Shown: positions 46,798 to 58,291 of the stretch, in pieces
Position numbering within the stretch: position 1 is the first letter of the stretch
Layout of the letters: the number at the start of each line of letters is the position of its first letter
Origin: Halomonas sp. TD01
GTDB taxonomy: Bacteria; Pseudomonadota; Gammaproteobacteria; Pseudomonadales; Halomonadaceae
Reading direction: 5' to 3'
Assembly (NCBI RefSeq): GCF_923868895.1
Contig: NZ_OV350343.1
Span: 496,001-560,000, forward strand
Length of the DNA: 64,000 bases
The notes under the pieces: generated by a model
What the model was told of the DNA's origin: nothing
Seen by the model: only the letters and a program-made list of their open reading frames with translations
Database searches by the model: none
Position numbers and translations under genes: made by a program

Positions 46798-47292
46798 CCA
46801 TATGAATCCTGAACTCAACCAATAACTGCAACACAGATGTTGCTCCATCCACCAGGGAAGGCATGTGCTGTTCTCCTTGGCGGTAGCGTGGCAATCACAA
46901 TCGGCGCTATTCACTATGACTCAATCACACTAAACTTAGGCATGCCTACAGCAGCGGCCACCTGCACGGTCTCAGCGCGCCCGGCCTCAACCTGGAGATC
47001 GCCCCGAGCCTGATGCCCTGCTCCGCGAGACCCTGCGTCGGCTGAGCATCAGTCACCTGCCGCTGATCTTAACCCCCTTTCGGCCCGCATTGAGCAGCCC
47101 CCACAGCGCCAGTGAGCCACACTACCCTAGCGTGAATGACCTTCCGCACCCAGCATGTCCAGCGCTGCCCAATCGGTGCTGCCTGCACCAGCGCTCCACT
47201 CAACACCACTAATTAGTATTCTTAGGCTGGCCTTAGCTTAAAGCCGTATAAATATATTCATCATTCAATATCAATTACTTAAATAAAACCGC
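46798..47292 (+). pseudogene. Heavily decayed Rhs cassette 5 and AT-rich tail
   Basis: This gene-free stretch holds a shared leader (CTCCTTGGCGGTAGCGTGGC near 46873-46892 and ATGACTCA near 46916). A scrambled Rhs core fragment follows from about 46947 (AGCAGCGGCCACCTGCACGG) to about 47160, with many deletions and stops. The last 70 bp are AT-rich spacer before the terminator. No tip or immunity gene remains. Confidence 0.7.
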
Positions 47293-47322
47293 AAAAAGGC
47301 AGCCGCGATGGCTGCCTTTTCT
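47293..47322. terminator. Bidirectional terminator at the right edge of the island / after aroE
   Basis: AAGGCAGCC (47296-47304) pairs with GGCTGCCTT (47310-47318) around GCGAT, with A and T runs on both sides. It ends the minus-strand aroE operon and differs from the left-edge terminator (31925-31952) at one loop base. Confidence 0.9.
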
Positions 47323-47344
47323 TTGTCGAACGTTCGAAAGTTAG

Positions 47345-48172
47345 CTAGTCGCTGGCGACGTTCAAAGATTGCCTTAATAGTGTGCGCACCGAAGCAGTTT
47401 CGGGCCTCACGTTACGCCACAAGAAAAAGGATTCGGCGGCTTGTTCTACCAGCATACCCAGACCATCGAGCAGCTTAGCGCCGCGTGGCCCTGCCCACTG
47501 TAAAAACACCGTAGGTTCCGAGCCATACATCATGTCGTAGGCCCAAGCGCCTTGGTTAAATAGGTTATCCGGTAACGGCGGCAAATCCCCAGAAAGACTG
47601 GCGCTAGTGCCATTGATCACTAGATCAAACTGGCCTTCTAACGAGTCAAATCCGCCGCCCTGAAGGGTGCCTAAATCGGCAAACGCTTCTGCCAATTGGG
47701 CGGCTTTCTCCGCCGTTCGATTGACGATAACCACATCACGGGGTTGCTCAGCAAGCAGCGGTTCAAGCACGCCACGCACCGCACCGCCTGCGCCAATCAC
47801 CAGCACGCGCTTATCCTGGATGGGGACGCGGTGGTACCCGAGGTCACGTACCAGCCCAATGCCATCAGTGGTGTCACCGTAGGTGCGGCCGTTGCCGCCG
47901 ACAATCAGCGTATTCACCGCCTGAGCACGCTTGGCGCGGTGGCTCAAGGTATCGCACAACGCAAAGGCATCGCCCTTAAACGGTACGGTGACGTTTGCCC
48001 CGCGGCCACCCGTTGCCACAAATTCTCGCCAAGCGCTGGAAAAGCCCTCCACCGGTGCAAGTTCGGCGGTATAGGTCATGGATTGCTGGGTTTGGTTAGC
48101 AAACTCTTCGTGAATTAACGGCGACTTAGAGTGCTTAATTGGGTTACCAAAGACACAGTAACGGTCGGTCAT
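47345..48172 (-). CDS. aroE: Shikimate dehydrogenase (NADP+)
   Basis: AroE reduces 3-dehydroshikimate to shikimate in aromatic amino-acid synthesis. The 275-residue protein starts [21 protein letters not shown] (substrate Ser pair). It has the catalytic Lys/Asp regions ([11 protein letters not shown] and [13 protein letters not shown]) and a nucleotide-binding [17 protein letters not shown] followed by [11 protein letters not shown], the NADP-preferring motif. It ends the minus-strand dprA-tsaC-hemF-aroE string. Confidence 0.97.
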   Translation of the reverse strand: MTDRYCVFGNPIKHSKSPLIHEEFANQTQQSMTYTAELAPVEGFSSAWREFVATGGRGANVTVPFKGDAFALCDTLSHRAKRAQAVNTLIVGGNGRTYGDTTDGIGLVRDLGYHRVPIQDKRVLVIGAGGAVRGVLEPLLAEQPRDVVIVNRTAEKAAQLAEAFADLGTLQGGGFDSLEGQFDLVINGTSASLSGDLPPLPDNLFNQGAWAYDMMYGSEPTVFLQWAGPRGAKLLDGLGMLVEQAAESFFLWRNVRPETASVRTLLRQSLNVASD

Positions 48173-48181
48173 ATAAGCTCC

Positions 48182-49745
<1,564 letters not shown>

Positions 49746-49826
49746 AGATGCTCCTCGTCACAAACGCGGCCCTTCATCATCTGGGTTTGATACAGCCTCA
49801 GTAGATGAAAAACGGTTACATACATC

Positions 49827-50951
49827 CTACCATGGCCGCGTCAAGCGCACCCAGCCGCCCGCCTGCTGCGCCACTTTGCCATCAAGCTCCAGCATCAATA
49901 ACCGTTGTTGGCATTCGCTGACCGTGATGCCCACGCTCTGAACCAATACATCAATTGGCGTTGGCGTTGCGCCCAAAGTGCTTAACACATCGTCCTTGGG
50001 CGCTTCGTTATCGATAATGGGCAAATCGAGGCTTGCGTTGTCAGCGATAACGCTTGGGCTGGTTGGCATATAGCGTTCAGCCCAGTGCTGCAGTTCTTCT
50101 AAAATATCGTCTACATGACGCACCAACGTCGCACCGCTACGTATTAGCTGCAGGCAACCGCGAGCCTGTACGTTATGTAGTGAGCCGGGCAATGCAAACA
50201 GCTCACGGTCTTGCTCAAGGGCTAATCGTGCACTGACCAATGAGCCGCTCTTCTCAGTCGCTTCGACCACTAACGTACCTAATGAAAGACCGGTCACAAC
50301 TCGATTCCGTCGAGGAAAGAAGGCTGGCCGAGCAACGGTTCCCGGTGGATGCTCCGATAATAACAAGCCTCCTGCTACGGTACTTAGTTGCTCATGTAGA
50401 TCACGGTGACGTGGCGGGTAAATGACATCTATGCCACAGCCAAGTACAGCAATCGACCGGCCACCTGACGCTAACGCTGCGCGCTGTGCAACGCCATCAA
50501 CCCCTAGCGCCATACCGCTGACAATACACCAGCCGCGATTGGCCAACTCTCGGGCAAACGCCTGAGCATTACCGCTGCCTTCCGAAGTGGGACGTCGAGT
50601 ACCAACCATGGCCAGTTTTGGGCCATCCAATGCGCTGAGATCACCTTGCGCCCATAGCACTACAGGCGGATCTGGCAGTTGATCGAGTAGCTCTGGCCAT
50701 GCCGGATGGTTACGGTGGAGCAAATGTCGATTAGGCGCGGCCTCTAACCAAGCGAAGGTATGATCGATTGCCTGCTGCAGCGGGCTGCGCTCTGGCTGCG
50801 CTAGCCAAAGCCGTAGTGCACTAGCAGCGTTACTAGGCAACCCCGCAAGCCAACCATGTGGCCATTGCGGTTGCTTGGCGGCCAACGCTGCCGTGCGAAG
50901 CGCTCCCATACCCGGCAGCTCATTCACCACTAGCCACTCCTTGGCATCCAT
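49827..50951 (-). CDS. dprA: DNA-processing protein DprA
   Basis: DprA binds incoming single-stranded DNA and loads RecA during natural transformation. The 374-residue protein has an N-terminal SAM-like helical region (LPGMGALRTAALA), a Rossmann-type core (about 90-300) with MVGTRRPTSEGSGNAQAFARELA, SGMALGVDGVAQRAAL and GGLLLSEHPPG motifs, and a C-terminal winged-helix domain (about 310-370). It is co-directional with tsaC and follows the envelope protein gene by 27 bp. Confidence 0.96.
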   Translation of the reverse strand: MDAKEWLVVNELPGMGALRTAALAAKQPQWPHGWLAGLPSNAASALRLWLAQPERSPLQQAIDHTFAWLEAAPNRHLLHRNHPAWPELLDQLPDPPVVLWAQGDLSALDGPKLAMVGTRRPTSEGSGNAQAFARELANRGWCIVSGMALGVDGVAQRAALASGGRSIAVLGCGIDVIYPPRHRDLHEQLSTVAGGLLLSEHPPGTVARPAFFPRRNRVVTGLSLGTLVVEATEKSGSLVSARLALEQDRELFALPGSLHNVQARGCLQLIRSGATLVRHVDDILEELQHWAERYMPTSPSVIADNASLDLPIIDNEAPKDDVLSTLGATPTPIDVLVQSVGITVSECQQRLLMLELDGKVAQQAGGWVRLTRPW

Positions 50952-50978
50952 ACGTATCCCCTATTAGCTGTGTGGCGT

Positions 50979-51842
50979 TTAGTGCGTCGGCGTGCGTACC
51001 GTGTCGCCAACGGCTAAAACACTCGATGCCTGCATCACCAGGGCATAGCTCATCAGGTTATACGGCTTAACGACCATAACCCTTCCAGCATCGGTGGCGG
51101 GTAGTTGCAGAAGCTCTTGGGTACGTGGGTCATTAACGAGCTCCCCCTGCTGCCCAACGCGCAACACATGACCGGGCTGCAAACCGTCCTGAGTACCGAC
51201 ATCCAGTGCAACCATTTGTAAACGTCCAATAAAGCGCACTCCGCCAGGCACCGCAACAATCTGGCCAGCGACATCGTTCAACGGTAAACGAGGCTGAACG
51301 CTATTTTCTAACGACTGAGATTCAAACAACTGAGGATCAAGCGGCAGCAAAATATCGTTATTACGCACTTCCTGGTAAGCACTGAGTACTTCTAAGCGAG
51401 CAATGTCTCCCTCACTGCTGAGCTGGCGCGCTTCGCCAATACTGATTAACTCCATACCCAGCGGTGTACCATCAGCAGAAACGTAATGCTCGCCCGGCCG
51501 ATAAATGCCTAAACGCGCTCTGGGCGGTAGTTTGCCGCGCACATACAGCGTATCGCCCGCGCCACTCATCAATCGTTGATTCTCACCACCGACCACGTAG
51601 GCCAGTTCCCGTGAGGGCACGTCTGGCTCGATGATTCGGTGTTCACGTAAAAATGCCTGAACCGTATCCACCGGAAGCGGTGCCATTGCTTCTTGCTGAG
51701 GAACAGCGCGCATCTGGGGTGAAAGCTTCACCACCCGTTGCGGTGATTCCCACGCGAACGCAGCTGCCGTCATGAGCGTCAAACATGCTAACGACAGGCT
51801 ATAATAGAGAGGCTTTTTCGCCACGATCCTTTTCACCACCAT
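50979..51842 (-). CDS. Exported protein related to the def-dprA LysM protein, lacking LysM
   Basis: In Pseudomonas and relatives the gene at this position, divergent from def, encodes an exported protein with an N-terminal LysM domain and a conserved C-terminal region. Here 287 residues begin with a signal sequence (YYSLSLACLTLMTAAAFA) and pass straight into the conserved part (RVVKLSPQMRAVPQQEA, YVVGGENQRLMSGAGDTLYVRG, EVRNNDILLPLD). There is no LysM motif (no YxVxxGDxLxxIA). Comparison with the Pseudomonas protein is from memory of that family. The protein should be periplasmic; its role is unknown. Confidence 0.8.
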   Translation of the reverse strand: MVVKRIVAKKPLYYSLSLACLTLMTAAAFAWESPQRVVKLSPQMRAVPQQEAMAPLPVDTVQAFLREHRIIEPDVPSRELAYVVGGENQRLMSGAGDTLYVRGKLPPRARLGIYRPGEHYVSADGTPLGMELISIGEARQLSSEGDIARLEVLSAYQEVRNNDILLPLDPQLFESQSLENSVQPRLPLNDVAGQIVAVPGGVRFIGRLQMVALDVGTQDGLQPGHVLRVGQQGELVNDPRTQELLQLPATDAGRVMVVKPYNLMSYALVMQASSVLAVGDTVRTPTH

Positions 51843-51923
51843 CCTGTTCTCCCTTGCCAGTTATTGGTGAAGCCGTTGAGGGGAGCTGCATGGCGTTGTG
51901 CGTGCCCAGGAACGCTTACAGCA

Positions 51924-51932
51924 TGATATAGT
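51924..51932 (+). promoter_or_regulatory. Candidate extended -10 promoter of def
   Basis: TGATATAGT is an extended -10 element (TG-n-TATAGT) about 88 bp before the def start, inside the divergent region with the envelope protein gene. No good -35 box is seen, as is common for extended -10 promoters. Confidence 0.45.
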
Positions 51933-52019
51933 GGCCGATAGTAAAGCACTTAGGCCTGCCAACACAGACGGCAAGGCCTGCTCATATTAAAGACTCAGCA
52001 TAACGGTGATTGTAACGCC

Positions 52020-52532
52020 ATGGCCAAACTTCCTATTCTCGAATTCCCCGACGAGCGCCTGCGCACCAAGGCTGCACCGGTGGAAACCGTTGACGATGAG
52101 GTCCGCCAGCTCGTCGACGATATGTTGGAGACCATGTACGACGCGCGCGGTATCGGCCTTGCTGCGACGCAAGTCGACGTTCATAGTCGCGTCGTGGTGA
52201 TGGATGTCAGCGACGATAACTCGCAGCCGCTGGTGCTTATTAACCCGCGCTACGAGCCGATTGGTGACGAAAAAGAGCCCCTTTCTGAAGGCTGCCTATC
52301 GATTCCTGAATACTACGCTGAAGTGCCGCGTTATTTAAAAGTAACGCTGAACGCGCTAGATCGTAGTGGTGAGCCTTACGAGCTGGAAGCCGATGGCTTA
52401 TTAGCCCACTGCATTCAGCATGAGTATGACCATCTGGAAGGCGTGCTTTTTGTTGACTATTTGTCACCCCTGAAGCGTGACCGAGTGATGAAAAAGATGC
52501 AGAAACGCCACAAGCTATTACACGACGCGTAA
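52020..52532 (+). CDS. def: Peptide deformylase
   Basis: Def removes the formyl group from the N-terminal methionine of nascent proteins. The 170-residue protein has the three family motifs: [10 protein letters not shown] (about 44-53), EGCLSIP with the metal-binding Cys (near 90), and [12 protein letters not shown] with the HExxH-type metal site (near 134). Divergence from the dprA operon and the downstream fmt-rsmB-trkA order are conserved in Pseudomonas. Confidence 0.98.
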   Translation: MAKLPILEFPDERLRTKAAPVETVDDEVRQLVDDMLETMYDARGIGLAATQVDVHSRVVVMDVSDDNSQPLVLINPRYEPIGDEKEPLSEGCLSIPEYYAEVPRYLKVTLNALDRSGEPYELEADGLLAHCIQHEYDHLEGVLFVDYLSPLKRDRVMKKMQKRHKLLHDA

Positions 52533-52694
52533 ACCGACCTACGCCGTGTGTGATTGCTGGCATGACTGGCCGAGCTGACACGTTGCAAGCGCACGGAATA
52601 TTAATTCTGTGTTCTGTAGCGTTGCTTCTCGGCCTTTATTTGTTTCACCCACGGCACGATTACTTTACCCCTTCAATGCTAGGTAGCTATCACC

Positions 52695-53681
52695 ATGTCA
52701 CAGTTGCGCGTTGTTTTTGCTGGCACGCCTGATTTCGCCGCCTCAAGCCTTGCTGCCGTGCTCGAAAGTCAGCATCAGGTGGTGGCGGTATATACTCAAC
52801 CTGACCGCCCAGCAGGCCGCGGGCGCAAACTCACCCCCAGCCCCGTCAAGCAGCTTGCTCTTGAGCACGGGCTACCGGTCTACCAACCTGTCAGTTTAAA
52901 AGATACTGATGCCCAAGCGGAACTGGCAGCGCTGAATGCCGACGTGATGGTCGTGGTTGCTTACGGGCTCTTACTACCACAGGCCGTGCTCGACATTCCC
53001 CGCTTAGGCTGCATCAACGTGCACGCATCCCTGCTGCCACGCTGGCGAGGTGCTGCCCCCATCCAGCGCGCCATTGAAGCCGGTGATAGCGCATCAGGCG
53101 TTACCATTATGCAAATGGATGCAGGCCTGGATACCGGAGAGATGCTGTATGAAGTTCGCACGCCGATCACTTCCCACACCACGGGCGGTGACTTACATGA
53201 CCGGCTGGCTATTCAAGGGGCGAATGCACTGGTTAACGTGCTGGATGCGCTAGACAGCAACGATTTAGAAGCAACGATGCAGCCTGACGAGGGCGTCACC
53301 TACGCTGCTAAGCTCAGCAAGGCGGAAGCCGAGCTCGACTTTCACCAGCCTGCTGAACAGCTGGCGCGCAAAATCCGTGCTTTTAACCCCTGGCCAGTCG
53401 CTTGGTGCACGCTTGGCGATGACCGCCTACGTTTATTAATGGCCAGTGTTGAATCAGGTGAACAACCGCCCTCTCCGCCCGGTACGCTACTAAAACATGG
53501 CGAGGATCACCTGCGCATTGCCTGTGGTGAGAAAGGCCAAGAAGTACTGTGCGTTAGCCACGCTCAGTTACCTGGTGGTAAAGCGATGGCCGTGCGCGAC
53601 CTGCTTAACGCCCGTCAAACCCCGCTTACCGTCGGCGCACGCCTTGGGCACGCCGCCGCTCATCAAGGAGTTAGTGAATGA
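52695..53681 (+). CDS. fmt: Methionyl-tRNA formyltransferase
   Basis: Fmt formylates initiator Met-tRNA with 10-formyl-tetrahydrofolate. The 328-residue protein begins MSQLRVVFAGTPDFAASSLA and contains the catalytic block CINVHASLLPRWRGAAPIQRAI and GVTIMQMDAGLDTGEML. It has a C-terminal OB-like domain from about 205. Its stop overlaps the rsmB ATG by four bases. Confidence 0.98.
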   Translation: MSQLRVVFAGTPDFAASSLAAVLESQHQVVAVYTQPDRPAGRGRKLTPSPVKQLALEHGLPVYQPVSLKDTDAQAELAALNADVMVVVAYGLLLPQAVLDIPRLGCINVHASLLPRWRGAAPIQRAIEAGDSASGVTIMQMDAGLDTGEMLYEVRTPITSHTTGGDLHDRLAIQGANALVNVLDALDSNDLEATMQPDEGVTYAAKLSKAEAELDFHQPAEQLARKIRAFNPWPVAWCTLGDDRLRLLMASVESGEQPPSPPGTLLKHGEDHLRIACGEKGQEVLCVSHAQLPGGKAMAVRDLLNARQTPLTVGARLGHAAAHQGVSE

Positions 53682-55012
53682 GCCAGAATCGCCCACCTAA
53701 AGGCGGCAGCGGCCAGGAAGTTCGCGCCGCAGCCGCCCGTGCGCTAGTGCCTATATTGACCGATCAAGGCTCGCTAGCCGGGCTAGATGAGCACAGTGTC
53801 ATTGCTCGCGATCGCAGCCTGTTAAAAGAGCTCTGTTACGGTACTTGCCGACGCTTACCGCGCTTGGAAGCGTTAGCTAACTCGCTGCTGAAACAGCCTT
53901 TTAAAAAACGCGATAGCGATATCCACGCCCTGCTACTCGTGGGTATTTACCAATTGTTGTATATGCGTATTCCGGCCCACGCAGCGGTTGGCGAAACCGC
54001 TGGTGCTGCTCGTCTGCTAGGCAAAGAGTGGGCTACCCGAGTGCTAAACGGTTGCCTGCGCCGTCTCCAACGTGAATCTGACGAGCTGCAAGCCGCCGTC
54101 GACCGCGACGAGAGCGTTGCTTTGGAGCACCCACCCTGGCTGCTCAATGCCTTGCACAGCGCTTGGCCTGAGCAGTGGCGCGCCATTGCCGAAGCCAACA
54201 ATGAGCCAGGCCCCATGACGCTGAGAGTTAATCAGCGCCACAACGATCGTGAAGCCTATTTACAACAGCTCACTGAACAGGGGTTAAGTGGGCATCTTTG
54301 TCTGCATGCGCCGGATGGCATTACTTTGGATGCGCCCTGTGATGTCACCATACTTCCCGGCTTTGAAGAAGGTCATGTCAGCGTTCAAGATGAAGCAGCT
54401 CAGCTCTCCGCCGCACTGCTAGGCCCCGCATTAGCCCCCCGACCAGGTGCTCATGTACTCGATGCTTGCTGTGCACCTGGCGGTAAAACAGCTCACCTAC
54501 TAGAGCAGTTCGATGTTGCTCTGACGGCGATTGATAGCGACAACCAGCGCCTAGGCCGCGTAGACGACACATTGAACCGACTAGGCTTAACGGCAGAGCT
54601 GCAGCACGCTGATGCTACTCAGCAAGACTGGTGGAATGGCACGTCTTTTGACGCTATTTTGCTCGACGCCCCCTGCTCAGGCACGGGCGTTATTCGTCGC
54701 CATCCCGATATTAAAAAATTGCGCCGTAAAGAGGATATTCGCCAGCTCGCCAAACTACAGCGCCAACTGCTGGATAACCTTTGGTCACTACTTCGTCCTG
54801 GTGGCACATTGTTATACGCCACCTGCTCGGTGCTGCCCGAAGAAAACGCTGAACAAATCGATGCATTTCTGGCCCGCACGCCAGATGCAAAGGTCACAAC
54901 ACCAAACGACGTGGCTTGGGGCGAACCAAGCGGCCAAGGTCGCCAACTGTTTCCCGCGCAAAGCAGTCATGATGGCTTTTTTTATGCCAGACTAGAGAAG
55001 CGTACTGCTTAA
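53678..55012 (+). CDS. rsmB: 16S rRNA (cytosine967-C5)-methyltransferase
   Basis: RsmB (Fmu/Sun) methylates C967 of 16S rRNA. The 444-residue protein has an N-terminal NusB-like RNA-binding domain (about 10-145). Its SAM-dependent domain has DACCAPGGKTAHLLE (motif I), FDAILLDAPCSGTGVIRRHPDIK with one catalytic Cys, and LLYATCSVLPEENAEQI with the other. The start overlaps the end of fmt. Confidence 0.97.
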   Translation: MSQNRPPKGGSGQEVRAAAARALVPILTDQGSLAGLDEHSVIARDRSLLKELCYGTCRRLPRLEALANSLLKQPFKKRDSDIHALLLVGIYQLLYMRIPAHAAVGETAGAARLLGKEWATRVLNGCLRRLQRESDELQAAVDRDESVALEHPPWLLNALHSAWPEQWRAIAEANNEPGPMTLRVNQRHNDREAYLQQLTEQGLSGHLCLHAPDGITLDAPCDVTILPGFEEGHVSVQDEAAQLSAALLGPALAPRPGAHVLDACCAPGGKTAHLLEQFDVALTAIDSDNQRLGRVDDTLNRLGLTAELQHADATQQDWWNGTSFDAILLDAPCSGTGVIRRHPDIKKLRRKEDIRQLAKLQRQLLDNLWSLLRPGGTLLYATCSVLPEENAEQIDAFLARTPDAKVTTPNDVAWGEPSGQGRQLFPAQSSHDGFFYARLEKRTA

Positions 55013-55061
55013 CCTACTGCCCCTGACAGGGCAGTGAATTGATGGCAAGGATGGAGACACT

Positions 55062-55268
55062 ATGAGCACTCACACTTATAAGCATATTGAGCTAACTGGT
55101 TCTTCTGAGAAGGGAATTGAGGAAGCCGTGCAAAATGCCCTCGCCAAAGCATCTGAAACCGTTCATAACTTGCGCTGGCTCGAAGTCACCGACACACGCG
55201 GCCATATCGAAGATGGCCGTGTCGCTCACTGGCAGGTCACGATTAAAGTCGGCTTCACGCTCGAGTAA
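55062..55268 (+). CDS. Dodecin family flavin-binding protein
   Basis: The 68-residue protein matches dodecins, small dodecameric proteins that store or buffer flavins. Recognisable are the N-terminal strand [12 protein letters not shown], the helix [21 protein letters not shown], the flavin-stacking Trp in LRWLEV, and the final strand [21 protein letters not shown] ribosome site lies before the ATG. A terminator-like hairpin follows. Confidence 0.93.
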   Translation: MSTHTYKHIELTGSSEKGIEEAVQNALAKASETVHNLRWLEVTDTRGHIEDGRVAHWQVTIKVGFTLE

Positions 55269-55286
55269 TTCCGACCTGCTTTTCAA

Positions 55287-55320
55287 CGGCGGCTGGTTTA
55301 CACTGGCCGCCGTCTTTATT
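55287..55320 (+). terminator. Probable terminator after dodecin gene
   Basis: ACGGCGGC (55287-55294) pairs with GCCGCCGT (55307-55314) around 12 bases, followed by CTTTATT. The T-run is interrupted, so strength is uncertain. Confidence 0.5.
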
Positions 55321-55381
55321 GCAGCGCACATATCACTTGCCGAGAATGCGCTGGCGCTTACAACGGAACCGATGCTCAGTA

Positions 55382-56755
55382 ATGAAAATCATCATTCTTG
55401 GCGCCGGCCAAGTCGGCGGCACCTTAGCGGAGCACCTCGCCCGCGAGGAAAACGATATCACCGTCGTCGATACTGACGGCGCGAAACTGCGCGAACTACA
55501 CACTAAACTGGATATTCGCACCGTCACAGGCGCGGCTTCGTACCCCATTGTACTGCGTCAGGCGGGCTGTGAAGATGCCGACATGTTGATAGCGGTGACC
55601 AACACCGATGAAATCAACATGATCGCCTGCCAAGTGGCGCATACGCTGTTTCGTACCCCCACCAAAATTGCCCGTGTGCGCTCAACGGCCTACCTCACCC
55701 GTAAAGGCTTATTTGCCAACGAAGCAATTCCGATTGATGTACTGATCAGCCCTGAACAAGTGGTGACAGATCATGTGCGCCGCCTGATTGAGCACCCCGG
55801 TGCACTGCAGGTGTTGGAGTTTGCCGGTGGCTTGGTACAACTGGTGGCGGTAAAAGCATTTTACGGTGGCCCATTGGTGGGGCAGGATTTAGCCTTTTTA
55901 GCCAAGCACATGCCCAATGTGGAAACACGCGTGGCGGCGATTTACCGCCGCAACCGGCCGATTATTCCCCGTGGCGATACGGTGATTGAAGCTGATGACG
56001 AGGTGTTTTTCCTGGCGGCACGGCGCGATATTCGCGCAGTAATGAGCGAACTACGCCGCGTTGAACGGGATTTTCGCCGGGTGGTCATTGCCGGGGGTGG
56101 CAATATCGGTGAACGCTTGGCCGAACACCTGGAACATAGCCATCAGGTTAAAATTATTGAGCACAGTTTAGAGCGCTGTAATACCCTTTCCGAACGACTT
56201 GACCGCACGGTGGTACTCCACGGCAGCGCCACCAGCAAACGGCTGCTGGAAGAAGAGAACATCGAAGACTGCGATATCTTTTGTGCTCTGACCAACGACG
56301 ACGAGGTGAATATTATGTCGTCGCTGCTGGCCAAACGCTTGGGAGCCAAGAAAGTACTGACGCTGATTAACAACGCGGCCTATGTAGACTTGGTTCAGGG
56401 GGGCGAAATCGATATCGCCATTTCACCCCAGCAAGCGACTATCGGCAGCCTACTTACCCACGTCCGCCGGGGCGACATCGTCAATGTACACTCGCTGCGC
56501 CGTGGCGCTGCAGAAGCCATTGAGGCCATCGCCCACGGCGACAAGCAGTCTTCCAAGGTCGTGGGCCGCACCATTGCAGAGATCAACCTGCCTGAAGGCA
56601 CCACCATTGGTGCCATTGTGCGGGGTAAAGAGGTCATCATTGGCCATGGGGATGTGATGGTAGAAAGCGGTGACCACATTATCCTGTTCGTGATCGACAA
56701 GCGGCGCATCCGTGATGTGGAGCGCCTATTCCAAGTCGGTTTAACGTTCTTCTAG
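55382..56755 (+). CDS. trkA: Trk potassium uptake regulatory protein TrkA
   Basis: TrkA is the cytoplasmic NAD(H)/nucleotide-binding subunit that gates the Trk K+ channel. The 457-residue protein has two tandem RCK units. The first Rossmann fold is [20 protein letters not shown] with VVDTDGAKL; the second, near 233, is [18 protein letters not shown]. Each is followed by a TrkA-C domain, the second ending in [22 protein letters not shown]. The ATG at 55382 matches the family start; an upstream extension to 55319 does not. K+ uptake is a first response to high salt, fitting a halophile. Confidence 0.97.
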   Translation: MKIIILGAGQVGGTLAEHLAREENDITVVDTDGAKLRELHTKLDIRTVTGAASYPIVLRQAGCEDADMLIAVTNTDEINMIACQVAHTLFRTPTKIARVRSTAYLTRKGLFANEAIPIDVLISPEQVVTDHVRRLIEHPGALQVLEFAGGLVQLVAVKAFYGGPLVGQDLAFLAKHMPNVETRVAAIYRRNRPIIPRGDTVIEADDEVFFLAARRDIRAVMSELRRVERDFRRVVIAGGGNIGERLAEHLEHSHQVKIIEHSLERCNTLSERLDRTVVLHGSATSKRLLEEENIEDCDIFCALTNDDEVNIMSSLLAKRLGAKKVLTLINNAAYVDLVQGGEIDIAISPQQATIGSLLTHVRRGDIVNVHSLRRGAAEAIEAIAHGDKQSSKVVGRTIAEINLPEGTTIGAIVRGKEVIIGHGDVMVESGDHIILFVIDKRRIRDVERLFQVGLTFF

Positions 56756-56803
56756 GTAACGTTCTTCAAGAAACCAGGCCACCGCTATGAGGCAACCACT
56801 GCT

Positions 56804-58252
56804 ATGAGTTTGCGGGTCATACTACGCATTTTAGGGCTGCTGTTGATGCTATTTAGCCTCACCATGTTGCCACCCATGCTGATATCACTCTGGTTTCGCG
56901 ACGGTGTTTGGCACGCTTTCATGAGCGGCATCGCTATTACAGTTATAACCGGCTTACTGCTTTTCCTACCCAATCGCCGCGCCCATAAAGAGCTACGGAT
57001 TCGCGACGGTTTCATTATTGCGGCTATGTTTTGGACTGTATTGGCACTGTTCGGCTCGCTACCGCTGATGCTGTTTGGTGAAGGCTCACTCGGCATCACC
57101 GATGCGGTATTTGAATCGTTTTCCGGGCTAACCACGACAGGTGCAACTGTCATTACTGGCATCGATTTTCTACCAGAATCCATTCTTTACTATCGCCAAC
57201 AGTTGCAGTGGTTAGGCGGCATGGGGATTGTCGTGTTAGCGGTGGCCATTTTGCCCACCCTGGGGGTCGGAGGAATGGCTCTGTACCGCACTGAAATTCC
57301 TGGGCCACTCAAAGATTCAAAGCTGACGCCGCGAATTACCGAAACCGCCAAAGCGCTTTGGTACATCTACGCGACACTAACGCTGGCCTGTATGGTCGCT
57401 TACATGTTGGCAGGAATGAGCTGGTTCGATGCCTTGGGCCACAGTTTTTCGACTGTCGCGATTGGCGGATTTTCTACCTATGATGCCAGCATAGGCTATT
57501 TTGACAGCGCCGCCATTGAGCTGATTTGCGTTGGTTTCATGCTGATTTCAGCGGTGAGTTTTAGTCTGCACTTTATTGCCTGGCGTGAAAAAAGCCTGCT
57601 GCATTATTTCCAGGATCCAGAAGCCCGCTTTTTAATGATATTTCTTGCTGGGTTAACCACGATTACCGTAATTACTTTGTGGCTCACTGACACCTACGAC
57701 GATGTTGAAGGTCTGAGACATGCGTTATTTGAGGTAGTCTCTGTCGCCACCACGGCAGGCTTTGCAGTTGCCGACTTTTCAGGCTGGCCAGGGGCGTTAC
57801 CCTTTCTTTTATTTGTCGCCGCGTTTGTAGGCGGCTGCTCCGGCTCGACGGCGGGCGGCATGAAAGTAATCCGTATTATTCTGATTTTGAAGCAGGGCAT
57901 GCGCGAAGTCATGCGCCTTATTCACCCCAACGCAGTCATTGCCGTTAAAGTGGGCAAAGTCAGTGTCCCCGACAGCATCGCCCAGGCGGTATGGGGCTTT
58001 TTCTCTGCCTACGTCATGCTATTTTTCTTGATGCTGGTGGGCGTGATGGCCACCGGTGTTGACCAAGTTACCGCTTGGTCAACCGTTGGCTCTGCGCTAA
58101 ACAATTTAGGCCCAGCGTTGGGCGAAGCTAGCAGTCATTATGGCGACTTACCCAGCCTCGCCAAGTGGATATTAGTACTAGCAATGCTATTGGGTCGTTT
58201 GGAAATTTTCACGGTACTCGTGCTATTTACACCCGCCTTCTGGCGTCGTTAA
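56804..58252 (+). CDS. trkH: Trk potassium uptake transmembrane subunit TrkH
   Basis: TrkH forms the K+-conducting pore. The 482-residue inner-membrane protein has about 10-12 helices in four M1-P-M2 repeats, with selectivity-filter segments visible at FSGLTTTGATVITGID, HSFSTVAIGGFSTYD, SVATTAGFAVADFS and NLGPALGE. It lies 48 bp downstream of trkA, so the channel and its gate are probably co-expressed. Confidence 0.96.
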   Translation: MSLRVILRILGLLLMLFSLTMLPPMLISLWFRDGVWHAFMSGIAITVITGLLLFLPNRRAHKELRIRDGFIIAAMFWTVLALFGSLPLMLFGEGSLGITDAVFESFSGLTTTGATVITGIDFLPESILYYRQQLQWLGGMGIVVLAVAILPTLGVGGMALYRTEIPGPLKDSKLTPRITETAKALWYIYATLTLACMVAYMLAGMSWFDALGHSFSTVAIGGFSTYDASIGYFDSAAIELICVGFMLISAVSFSLHFIAWREKSLLHYFQDPEARFLMIFLAGLTTITVITLWLTDTYDDVEGLRHALFEVVSVATTAGFAVADFSGWPGALPFLLFVAAFVGGCSGSTAGGMKVIRIILILKQGMREVMRLIHPNAVIAVKVGKVSVPDSIAQAVWGFFSAYVMLFFLMLVGVMATGVDQVTAWSTVGSALNNLGPALGEASSHYGDLPSLAKWILVLAMLLGRLEIFTVLVLFTPAFWRR

Positions 58253-58291
58253 ACACGTATCAATGCTTTCTATTCAAATTGAGACACATTA

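Noticed and set aside
46947..47160. A fifth functional Rhs gene
   Set aside because: The core homology is broken by many deletions and stops; no tip or core end remains.
32228..47292. A prophage or complete T6SS locus
   Set aside because: Apart from VgrG there are no phage or T6SS structural genes, no integrase and no attachment-site pair beyond the terminator hairpins; the single tRNA gene of the window is 23 kb away.
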